Positions 1 through 8,085 of a DNA stretch of 64,000 nucleotides are shown in pieces. The notes beneath the pieces are model-generated. The model did not search any database. It saw only the letters and a program-made list of their open reading frames with translations, and was not told the origin of the DNA. The DNA comes from Akkermansiaceae bacterium (GTDB lineage: Bacteria; Verrucomicrobiota; Verrucomicrobiia; Verrucomicrobiales; Akkermansiaceae), in the NCBI GenBank assembly GCA_905182405.1, contig CAJJBQ010000002.1, positions 620,001 through 684,000 on the forward strand, written 5' to 3'. Numbering within the stretch: position 1 is the stretch's first letter; every line of letters begins with the position of its first letter. The translations under genes and the position numbers were made by a program.

Positions 1-701
1 TGATCGCCCTCCAAAAAGACACCGGCAAGGAGATCTGGAAAACGCCACGCCAGGAAAAGTCCAACTGGTCCAACCCCTACATTTGGCAAAATGAACAACG
101 CACTGAAATCGTCGTCCCCGGATCCGGCCGCACCTGTTCCTACGATCTGCTCGGGAAGGAAATCTGGTCCTTAAAAGGCATGTCCAGTATCACCATCGCT
201 ACGCCGTATTCTCACGACGGATTACTCTACCTGTCCTCCGGCTATGTCGGCGACAAGTCCCGACCGCTCTACGCCATCCGCCCCGGTGCCAATGGTGACA
301 TCTCGGTGAGTTCAAAAAAAACTTCGAACAAATACATCGCCTGGAGCAACTGGAAGGCAGCCCCCTACAATCCCTCAACTCTCCTCTACCAGGATCAAAT
401 CTACATTCTCCTCGACCGCGGCTACCTCTCCGCCCTCGATCCCAAAACCGGAGCAGAGATCTACGGTAAACAACGCCTCCCCGGCTCCACCGGATTCACC
501 GCATCCCCTTGGGCTTACCAAGGAAAAATCTTCTGCTTCAACGAAGATGGGGGAACCAATGTATGCAAAGCAGGTAAGGATTTTAAGCTCCTTCACACCA
601 ACCAACTCGCCGAAGACGACATGGGTATGGCCACTCCTGCCATCGCCGAAAAAAGCCTCCTCCTCCGCACCTCTGCTCGGATCTATTGCATCAGAAAGTA
701 A
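1..701 (+). CDS. PQQ-like beta-propeller repeat protein, 3' part only
   Basis: The reading frame is open from base 3 and ends with TAA at 699-701, so the start lies outside the window. The visible ~232 residues contain propeller-blade signatures of the PQQ/BamB-like type: DTGKEIWK, LLGKEIWSLKG, and ALDPKTGAEIYGKQ. The C-terminus closes with a short strand (LRTSARIYCIRK). In PVC bacteria such proteins are usually exported and bind ligands or partner proteins; no enzyme activity can be read from this fragment. An ATG at 180 is internal, because blade motifs continue upstream of it. The family call is fairly secure; the function is unknown. Confidence 0.85.
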   Translation, partial: IALQKDTGKEIWKTPRQEKSNWSNPYIWQNEQRTEIVVPGSGRTCSYDLLGKEIWSLKGMSSITIATPYSHDGLLYLSSGYVGDKSRPLYAIRPGANGDISVSSKKTSNKYIAWSNWKAAPYNPSTLLYQDQIYILLDRGYLSALDPKTGAEIYGKQRLPGSTGFTASPWAYQGKIFCFNEDGGTNVCKAGKDFKLLHTNQLAEDDMGMATPAIAEKSLLLRTSARIYCIRK

Positions 702-966
702 GCCCTCTGCGATACCAACGCCGCCTTGGCCTTCGCTAACTGAGAATTCCGATCAAAGAACCCGCCCCAGACCACCACTGGGTGCCCTTGGGTTATTTTT
801 TCACTCACTTCTGCCAGCAGCCACGGATTCTCCGCCAACAGAGAAACAAGAAAGGACTGAGACGAGATAATGCAACATTCTGAAGTGGCCCCAGGAAACG
901 GAGCCAGAAGCTTGTTGATGAATTGAGCGGGTCTTTTAGGGGGCGACACCCCTGAAATAAAACCAA

Positions 967-1192
967 ATGAGTCGACGAAAAAGAAGGCGCCTGAGGGCCT
1001 AATTCAAATCCCGCGTCGCCAGAGAGGCGATGGCGAACCAGAAGGCGATTCAACAAATCGCCAAAGATAACGACATTGCCCAGACGCAAGTCAGCACGAC
1101 TCGAACGTAAAATCGGGCAACTCCTCATCGAGAAAGAATTTCTTGAGGGAAAGTGCAAGGAGCTGGGAATCGGCACGAGCGAAAAGCGCTGA
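967..1192 (+). pseudogene. IS3 orfA relic (HTH protein), stop codon and frameshift
   Basis: ATG at 967 starts a basic MSRRKRRR-like leader, interrupted by TAA at 1000-1002. The frame then continues FKSRVAREAMANQKAIQQIA, the helix-turn-helix region typical of IS3 OrfA. Around 1090-1100 the homologous frame shifts by one base; the remainder, LERKIGQLLIEKEFLEGK, is the usual leucine-rich OrfA tail and stops at 1190-1192. One nonsense mutation and one frameshift make it non-functional. Confidence 0.75.
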
Positions 1193-1818
1193 TCACACCG
1201 AACCACCCCAAGCGCTCAGTTCGACGTCAGTGCAAGCTGCTCGATGTGAATCGAAATTGTCTTAAAAAAACACCCGGTAAAATACCTCGTAGCGACACTG
1301 AACTTGTCGCCCTTATCGACGAAATTTACATGGAGTGTCCCTTTTTTAGACAACGCCAATTGCGAAATGAACTCCAAAAACTGGGACATCGTATTGGACG
1401 TAGCCGAATCCGTCGGCTCATGAGGATCATGGGCATTGAAGCTCTCTGCCCCAAGCCATCGACCAGCAAGTCTTCACCAGCGCATAAAAAATACCCCTGC
1501 CTACTTCGAAACGTCGGAGTAACAGAAGTTGATCAAGTGTGGTGCACCGACATCACCTATATCCCGATGCCACGAGGACACGGTTACCTCGTTGCGATCA
1601 TGGACTGGCATAGCCGAGCGGTGCTCGCGTGGGAGGTCAGGATGGACGGTAAAGGTCGCTGGATGGACAACGTGCTTATCGAGCGCCTCTGGCGAAGCGT
1701 CAAATACGAGAAGTTGAGACTTTGGAGCTACGAGACGGTGGGCGAAGCCTCGCAACTCGTGTCGGATTGGATGGAGTTCTACAACCATCGCCGGAGCCAC
1801 ACAGCGCTAGGAGGCTAA
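1153..1818 (+). pseudogene. IS3 orfB relic (DDE transposase) with catalytic core deleted
   Basis: The N-terminal part (ITPNHPKRSVRRQCKLLDVN) and the rve start (VWCTDITYIPMPRGHGYLVA) match IS3 OrfB, including the first catalytic Asp in CTDITY. The sequence then jumps from VLAWEV directly to DGKGRWMDNVLIERLWRS. The stretch that normally carries the second Asp (the TDQG-type motif) is missing, by family comparison about 40 residues. The catalytic Glu region (IERLWRS) and NHRRSHTALGG remain. A TAA at 1816-1818 ends the frame just before a still recognisable tail (SPWVVYEP). It cannot be an active transposase. Confidence 0.85.
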
Positions 1819-1943
1819 TCACCGTGGGTGGTCTACGAACCCGAAATCACGACTGCAACCGCGGCATAAAATCCAGCCCCACAGACTAGCTCGATCATCA
1901 ATAAGCCCAAGAATTTACTGGCTACAAAAACGGGACCACTTCA

Positions 1944-2142
1944 AACCTAGTCCGACCGTTCATGAATTTGTAATCTGTGCTATTCCCAGAACTTCTGGAT
2001 TCATGCATCGCCATGGACGCTGCAGCGGGAATGATTGGTGACATTTCACAAAGAGAAGAGCAGCACTGCTATGAGACGATCTTCGTGGAGATTTAAACCT
2101 TCCGATTAAGCTCAGGGTAAACGAAAGATTTCTTTTCCTTTC
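1944..2142. other. Intergenic, no gene recognised
   Basis: This stretch between the IS3 right end and the DUF1549 gene should hold the promoter of the 2143-20160 block. I see no convincing -35/-10 pair or terminator by eye. Confidence 0.4.
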
Positions 2143-4626
2143 GTGGTTGTTAACCTATCCGGGATTTCCTTCGTAATTCCCCACACCTTGAGCCAACTGC
2201 ATTCCATTATTCGCTTTCTGAGCACTCTGGCCGCGGCTTCGCCCGTTTTAGCCGCTGTCCCGGACTTTCGACAGCAGATCCAGCCTATCCTAGAAAGTAA
2301 TTGCGTGCGCTGTCATACAGCATCGAAAATCAAAGGTGGGCTGCGAATGGATACGCATGAGAAATTCTTGGAAGGCGGAGATACTGCTGAAGCTGTCGTG
2401 CCGGGCAATTCCGCAAAGAGCGAGCTTTTGGTCCGAATCCATTTACGCCCGATCGACGAAGGAGTGATGCCGGATGAAGGAAGGGCTTTAAAACCCGAGG
2501 AAGTCGCCCTTCTGGATGCTTGGGTCGAAGGTGGTGCAAAATGGCCTAAAGGCGTGACTCTCACCGAGCGGAAGCCGGAAGCGCCCAAACGGGTGGCCCT
2601 GCCACAGAAGGCCCCTCGCTCGAACATCGAGGCTGCGGCGATGCTCGACGATATCCTGCGGCGAGAAAATGCCGGCACCGGAGTCGTCACCACGCAAACT
2701 CTCAATAACGCGGCCTTTCTCCGACGATCCACCATCGACCTCATCGGCCGGATTCCGACGATGAACGAAGTTAGGGAGTATGAAGGCTGGGGCGAAAATC
2801 GCCAGACGAAGCTCATTTCAAAACTCACCTCCCAGCCACGCTTCGCGGACCGCTGGACGGTCTTCATGGCCGACATGTTACGAGTCCGCTCCAACGTTAC
2901 CGGAGGCAATCAATTACTCGCCTATCTCCACGGATCTATCGAACAGAAAAAACCCTACGATGTCTTGGTTCGGGAACTCATCAGCGCCTCAGGACGGGCC
3001 AATTCGAATCCGGCAGTCGGATATATTTTGGGCGATGATGCCCAACCCATGGAACTCGCAGCTGCCACCGCACAAATTTTCCTTGGAGTTCAGATCGGCT
3101 GCGCGATGTGCCACGACCATCCCTTCGATGACTGGGCCCAGAAGGATTTCTACGACCTCGCCGCCTTCTTTGGAAAAACCAAAAAGATGGAGAGCCGACG
3201 CCGTGGCGGGTCAGTCTACACCACGGAAGGAAACGAAATGACGGTCCTCTGGCCGCCCGAGGATAAGGCCGAAACTCGTGACCGCAAACCAGTCAAGCCA
3301 CGATTCCCCTTCCAGTTAGGCCACTTCGAAAAAACTCCCCACCACATCCAACGCTTTGAAGCAGTTCGTCTCTCGCAAGAGCAGGAGAACTCCACCGATG
3401 ATAATACCGCCTCCCTCGACGCCCTCCTCGATTCCGTCGAACCGAATATCGGACGGCCCAGTGATCCGGTGCTGGAGGAGGCTAAAAAGGAAAGCCAAAA
3501 GCTCAACGTCCATGGCGACCTCTACCGCTCCAGCGAACTACGCGATCAACTGGCGCAACTCATCACCGATCCCCGCAACGACTACTTTGCCAGGGCCTTC
3601 GTCAACCGCGTCTGGGCCGAATTGATCGGTCACGGTTTCGTTGAACCGCTCGACAACTTTTCCGACTACAACGGACTCCATCATCCCACCACGCTCGACT
3701 TCCTCGCGCAAGAGTTCATCGCCAGCGGCTATGATTTCCGGACTCTGATACGGATCATCACCCTCTCCGACGTCTACCGCCGCTCCGCCCTACCCGCCGA
3801 TACTCCCTTCGAATTACGCGAAAAAAGCGAATTGAATTTCGCTGCTGCCCCGTCGCGCCGGATGCTCGGAGAAGTTCTCTACGACAGCATCGTCGTCGCC
3901 GGACACCTCGAGGATTTCAAATGGCCAAAAGGTGCGAACAACAAACAAGTCTCCCGTGAGATCCAGATCGCAACCGGAGAATTTACGATGGTCGAAGCAG
4001 GAGACGCAGAGAAAGTAACGACGATGGCCGGGTCACCCGCAATGCGCGGTGACGGATACGACCTCGAATCATCACTGAAGATCGACTTCAGCTCTATCCT
4101 CAGCAGTAAGGAGCAAACCGAACTCGCGTCGATGCGAGAAAAGTCCAACGAGCAAATCAAGGCCGAGGAAATGGCAGCGATACAAAAGGACGAGCAGCGT
4201 AAGGTGATAAAATACAAAACCGAGACGATCACCGAGACCGTAGATGACAATCCACGCTTTGACAGCGCCATGCGCATGGCCACCCCCGCTCCGCCCGCAC
4301 ATTTCCTCCGCGTCTTTGGCCAACCGGCCCGCACTGGGCTCGGTGAATTCCGCGATGAAGCATCCTCACTGCGCCAACAACTCATGATGCTCAACGGTCG
4401 CATGACTCACGAAGCCTCCCGCGTCGGCACCTTGGAACCCCTTCATCACCTCCTGAAAAAAGACCAAGACCTCGCCATCGATTGGGCATACCAAGAAATT
4501 TTGACTCGCCTCCCAACTCCTGACGAAAAATCCGACGCCCGCACCATCGTCGATGACCATTCCCAAGGCATGGCCGACCTCCGATGGGCCCTTATCAACT
4601 CCAACGAATTCCGCTTTCTCCCCTAG
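2143..4626 (+). CDS. DUF1549/DUF1553 protein with N-terminal PSCyt1 heme motif
   Basis: This 827-residue exported protein belongs to the planctomycete cytochrome C group. In order: a hydrophobic leader (SIIRFLSTLAAASPVLA), a PSCyt1 module with CVRCH at residues 54-58, DUF1549 (about 165-350) with a second CxxCH (CAMCHDHPFDDW, 320-324), and DUF1553 toward the C-terminus (ARAFVNRVWAELIGHGFVEP). No ATG is available. GTG at 2143 gives the longest frame, while TTG at 2188 would begin closer to the signal peptide; neither has a good ribosome-binding site. The DUF1501 partner follows 19 bp later. The CxxCH motifs suggest heme binding. Function is inferred only as part of PVC extracytoplasmic polymer-use systems; no substrate is known. 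Confidence 0.88.
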   Translation: MVVNLSGISFVIPHTLSQLHSIIRFLSTLAAASPVLAAVPDFRQQIQPILESNCVRCHTASKIKGGLRMDTHEKFLEGGDTAEAVVPGNSAKSELLVRIHLRPIDEGVMPDEGRALKPEEVALLDAWVEGGAKWPKGVTLTERKPEAPKRVALPQKAPRSNIEAAAMLDDILRRENAGTGVVTTQTLNNAAFLRRSTIDLIGRIPTMNEVREYEGWGENRQTKLISKLTSQPRFADRWTVFMADMLRVRSNVTGGNQLLAYLHGSIEQKKPYDVLVRELISASGRANSNPAVGYILGDDAQPMELAAATAQIFLGVQIGCAMCHDHPFDDWAQKDFYDLAAFFGKTKKMESRRRGGSVYTTEGNEMTVLWPPEDKAETRDRKPVKPRFPFQLGHFEKTPHHIQRFEAVRLSQEQENSTDDNTASLDALLDSVEPNIGRPSDPVLEEAKKESQKLNVHGDLYRSSELRDQLAQLITDPRNDYFARAFVNRVWAELIGHGFVEPLDNFSDYNGLHHPTTLDFLAQEFIASGYDFRTLIRIITLSDVYRRSALPADTPFELREKSELNFAAAPSRRMLGEVLYDSIVVAGHLEDFKWPKGANNKQVSREIQIATGEFTMVEAGDAEKVTTMAGSPAMRGDGYDLESSLKIDFSSILSSKEQTELASMREKSNEQIKAEEMAAIQKDEQRKVIKYKTETITETVDDNPRFDSAMRMATPAPPAHFLRVFGQPARTGLGEFRDEASSLRQQLMMLNGRMTHEASRVGTLEPLHHLLKKDQDLAIDWAYQEILTRLPTPDEKSDARTIVDDHSQGMADLRWALINSNEFRFLP

Positions 4627-4645
4627 TTTCATCTCGCCTCAAAAA

Positions 4646-5899
4646 ATGTCCTGCAACGATTACCAAATCAACCGCCGTCGCATACTGAAAACCTTCAGTG
4701 CGAGCCTCCTCGGCATGCCCATCAGCCAACTTTTAGCCCAAACCACTCCCAACAGAGCTCAGGCCGAGCATGTCATTCTCTTTTGGAACAGCGGTGGCAT
4801 GAGTCACCTCGACACGTGGGATCCTAAGCCCGGCCGCAAGGTTCAGGGCGAGTTTAATCCCATCAAGACCTCTGTGGATGGCATGGAGATCTCGGAAATT
4901 TTTCCGCAGCTTGCAAAGCAAATGCATCACGGCGCGCTCATTCGTTCCATTGCCGGAACCAATGGCGACCACGGCCGGGCGCAGTATGAACTCCAAACCG
5001 GATTCAACCAATCGCCCAACATCATGCACCCCGGCCTAGGCTCATTGGTCGTGCACGAACGCGAACCACTCGGTGACCTTCCAGCTCTAGTCAGCATCAG
5101 CGGTCAACCGGCCCGTGCCGGTTATCTCGGGCAACAGTGTGAGGCCTACTTTGTCGGCCGTCCCGGCCAAAAAGACCCCTACCTCGCCTTTCCCGAAGGC
5201 ATCAGCCACGCCCGTGGAATGCAACGTCTCCAGATCCTCGAAAAAATGAACGCTCGCACCTCCGGCGAGAAAGGATCAAAGGAACTAAAAGCTTCCCAGA
5301 CCGCCTTAAAAGACGCCGTTAATCTCATGGAGAGCCCCGCCCTCAAAGCCTTCGAACTCGAAGACGAAGATCCCAAAACAGTCGCTAAATACGGTGACAC
5401 CGAGTTCGGACGCGGAGCCTTATTGGCCCGACGCCTCGTCGAAAAAGGAGTCCGCTTCGTACAAGTCAACCGCGGCGGCTTCGACAATCACGGTAACATT
5501 TTCGACGCCATGCGCAACCACGGCGCCGCCATGGACCCCGCCATCGCCTCCCTCCTTTCCGACCTCAAGGCGAACGGCATGCTCAGTAAAACGCTTGTGG
5601 TAGTCCTCAGCGAATTCGGCCGCACCCCCCGTATCAACGACGGCGGCGGACGCGATCACTGGGCTCGCTGCTTTAGCGCCATGATGGCCGGTGGCGGTAT
5701 CAAGGGAGGTTCCATCGTCGGTGCCTCGGACGAAGACGGCATGGCTCCCGCCGAACGCCCGGTCAAAGTTTCTGACCTCCACGCCACCATGTGCCATGCC
5801 CTTGGAATTAAACAAGATAAGGAACTCTTCACTCCCCAAGGCCGCCCGATGCGCGTCGTCCCGAAGGGAGCGACTCCCATCCACGAACTGTTCGCTTGA
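4646..5899 (+). CDS. DUF1501 family protein, Tat-type export signal
   Basis: The ATG at 4646 gives a 417-residue protein whose N-terminus (INRRRILKTFSASLLGM) is a twin-arginine-type signal. An upstream in-frame start at 4553 would lie inside the previous gene and is unlikely. DUF1501 hallmarks include LFWNSGGMSHLDTWDPKPG, LVVVLSEFGRTPRIN, GGRDHWARCFSAMMAGGG and a C-terminal SDLHATMCHALG; the fold is sulfatase/alkaline-phosphatase-like. It is shorter than the other two DUF1501 proteins here (482 and 457 residues) and lacks their [18 protein letters not shown] ending. It sits between its DUF1549 partner and the TPR operon, 5 bp before the next ATG, so it is probably co-transcribed with both. 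Confidence 0.88.
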   Translation: MSCNDYQINRRRILKTFSASLLGMPISQLLAQTTPNRAQAEHVILFWNSGGMSHLDTWDPKPGRKVQGEFNPIKTSVDGMEISEIFPQLAKQMHHGALIRSIAGTNGDHGRAQYELQTGFNQSPNIMHPGLGSLVVHEREPLGDLPALVSISGQPARAGYLGQQCEAYFVGRPGQKDPYLAFPEGISHARGMQRLQILEKMNARTSGEKGSKELKASQTALKDAVNLMESPALKAFELEDEDPKTVAKYGDTEFGRGALLARRLVEKGVRFVQVNRGGFDNHGNIFDAMRNHGAAMDPAIASLLSDLKANGMLSKTLVVVLSEFGRTPRINDGGGRDHWARCFSAMMAGGGIKGGSIVGASDEDGMAPAERPVKVSDLHATMCHALGIKQDKELFTPQGRPMRVVPKGATPIHELFA

Positions 5900-5904
5900 A
5901 AAAT

Positions 5905-8085
5905 ATGAGTCACTTCATCGCTCGCCTCCTTCTCCCTTTTCTCCTCGCCCTACCACTCCTCGCCCAATCGCGGAAACCCCTTGAGCGCGGCTCCATCATC
6001 GAGGACCGCGCGGCCCGCAAGCTCTTGCAAGCTGGCGATACCCGCCTTGAACTTGGGGAAAACGAAAAGGCCCTCGAAATCTGGAAATCAGTGGTCGAAC
6101 GCTACCCCCGCAGCAAGATCCGCTTCGAAGCCCACCTGCGCCTCGGTGATCATCTCCTCAAGGAAATCAAGGACTTCGACAAAGCCCGCCTCCACTACGA
6201 AGCCGCCGCAATCGAAAGCAACGAAAATGATGAAAAACGCGCCTACGCCTTCCTGAATACCGGCACCTGTTTCTACGAAGCCGGTAACTACGGTAAGTGC
6301 TTCAGCATCATGCGTGACGTCATTGAAAAGTTCCCAACCTCTCCCGAAGTTAATGAAGCCTATTACTATATAGGCCTCGGTCATTTCAAACTGGACCACT
6401 ACAGCCGGGCAATCGAAGCCCTCGAAAAAGTGGGCACCGCCCTCTCATCCCAAGACTCGCTTGTCGAAAAAGTCGAGGCGGGCAAACGCCTCTATGTGAA
6501 GATCGATGATCAGGACTTCGCCATCCTTGAACCAGGCACCCGGATCGAGGTCCGTTGCCGCACCAAAGGCGGTGACGAAGAAACCCTCTTCTGTGATCCA
6601 GTCGGACGAAATGCGGGCATCGCCTTGGGCCGCATCCCCACTCGCCTCGACAAAGCAGTGCCGAACAACGGAACTCTCGAAGTCCGCGGAGGTGACAAAA
6701 TCACCGTCACATACATCGACGCCCACACCGCCGAGAAAAGCTTCGACGAAAAACGCCTTAAAGAAGTTGTCGTCGTAGGCAACGGAGTCGCCAGCATCAC
6801 CGATGGTTCCTATTTCCGCGACCTCCCCGCCGCCGTCCTCGGAAAATCACTCCACCTCCAGGTCACCGACGCCGATCACGATACCACCGAAGGAGCGGAC
6901 ATGATCGAGGCCACGATCCAAATCTTTCGACCTAAAAAGGCTGACGAAATCGACGATGAACTCGCCAAGCGTGTCGCCAGCGGCGAGCTCACCGAAGGAC
7001 CGGAAGGCGAAGATATCAAATCGCAAATCGATCCGCTCCTCATGGTCCGCGCAGTCCCCGTGACTCTGCGGGAACAAGAACAAAAAGGCACCTTCCGCCT
7101 CGCCATCCCACTCCGCCTCGGCACTGCCAAAGATACCCTCACCGGCGAACCCGGCCAGACAATCCGCCTGATCTATCGCGACGACCAAAATCTCAGCGAG
7201 GGCGCAATCGTTCGTACTGCTGAAACTAGGATTATTGAAGGCAACCTCGGCGAAGTCCGGGTCACCCGCACCGATATTTCCGACGAGGAACTCCGCCTGA
7301 AAACCCAACTCCGAACAGCCTCGGCCCTCACCGAGGTCGGCAACTACTACAAGGAATTCGGGCTCAACGATAAAGCCGACCTGAAATACACCGAGGCCCT
7401 CGATGTCTGTGAAGAGATTCACGCACAAGCCCGCGAGGTCGGCGGCAAGCTCCTCGAGGAAACCTACGTGCAACTTTGGCGAATCTACTTTGCGATGGAT
7501 AAACTCGATCTGGCCCTCGGCATGAGCCGACGCCTCCTCAACGAATTCCCCGCCAGCTCCTTCGTGGATGAAGCGATGTTGCAACAAGCCCACGTCGAAC
7601 GAATGCGTGAGAACTTCCCGCGTGCCATCAGCCTCTACTCCAGTATTGCCAAGCTCCCTACCAGCTCATTGCGGGGCGAAGGCCAATTTTTCACCGGCGA
7701 ATGTTACGAAGAAATGGCGCTGAAGGCCACCGCCGGCCAATCCGCGCAGCTCTTCGAGAAGGCCTTCCTCGCCTACCAGAAAGTTTACGAACAATTCCCC
7801 GACTCCGGCCGGGTCGGAGACTCAGTCGCCAAAATGGCTGCCTTTTATTACAAGAAAGAAGACTACGCCCGGGCCATCGATGTCTTCGAAAACGTCCTTT
7901 CAGACCACCCCGACGCGAACTTCCTCGACGTCATCCTCTTCAACTACGGTCGCTGTCTCTACAAACTCAAACGCAAGCCGGAGGCTCGCCGCAAGTTTGA
8001 ACAACTCATCAACAACTACCCCGAAAGCGAGATCGCCTCGGAGGCCAATAAAATCGTCGAAGCGCTCAAAAAAGCAGGATTTTGA
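5905..8085 (+). CDS. Periplasmic TPR protein with beta-repeat domains
   Basis: A 726-residue exported protein: signal peptide (MSHFIARLLLPFLLALPLLAQ), TPR units around residues 30-190 (AGDTRLELGENEKALEIW; FLNTGTCFYEAGNYGKCF), a beta-rich middle at about 195-465, then more TPRs to the end (EDYARAIDVFENVLSDHPDA; LIANNYPESE-like close). The middle carries GGDKITVTYIDA and VTDADHDT, motifs repeated several times in the giant protein encoded next, so the two probably share a domain family and assemble together. ATG at 5905 is preferred over TTG at 5896, which overlaps the previous stop. The stop overlaps the next start in TTTGA. The YbgF/outer-membrane lipoprotein-like TPR helices suggest a scaffold; the function is not known. 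Confidence 0.8.
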   Translation: MSHFIARLLLPFLLALPLLAQSRKPLERGSIIEDRAARKLLQAGDTRLELGENEKALEIWKSVVERYPRSKIRFEAHLRLGDHLLKEIKDFDKARLHYEAAAIESNENDEKRAYAFLNTGTCFYEAGNYGKCFSIMRDVIEKFPTSPEVNEAYYYIGLGHFKLDHYSRAIEALEKVGTALSSQDSLVEKVEAGKRLYVKIDDQDFAILEPGTRIEVRCRTKGGDEETLFCDPVGRNAGIALGRIPTRLDKAVPNNGTLEVRGGDKITVTYIDAHTAEKSFDEKRLKEVVVVGNGVASITDGSYFRDLPAAVLGKSLHLQVTDADHDTTEGADMIEATIQIFRPKKADEIDDELAKRVASGELTEGPEGEDIKSQIDPLLMVRAVPVTLREQEQKGTFRLAIPLRLGTAKDTLTGEPGQTIRLIYRDDQNLSEGAIVRTAETRIIEGNLGEVRVTRTDISDEELRLKTQLRTASALTEVGNYYKEFGLNDKADLKYTEALDVCEEIHAQAREVGGKLLEETYVQLWRIYFAMDKLDLALGMSRRLLNEFPASSFVDEAMLQQAHVERMRENFPRAISLYSSIAKLPTSSLRGEGQFFTGECYEEMALKATAGQSAQLFEKAFLAYQKVYEQFPDSGRVGDSVAKMAAFYYKKEDYARAIDVFENVLSDHPDANFLDVILFNYGRCLYKLKRKPEARRKFEQLINNYPESEIASEANKIVEALKKAGF

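Larger units (their letters stand above)
881..1943 (+). mobile_element. Decayed IS3-family insertion sequence with both ends
   Basis: The left end reads TGAAGTGGCCCC at 881 and the right end CGGGACCACTTCA at 1931-1943. These are imperfect inverted repeats of the IS3 type. Between them lie relics of orfA (967-1192) and orfB (1153-1818), both broken. The total length of about 1.06 kb is shorter than the usual 1.2-1.5 kb for the family, matching an internal deletion in orfB. I did not identify a convincing target-site duplication. A copy of the right end stands alone at 55184-55215. Confidence 0.8.
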
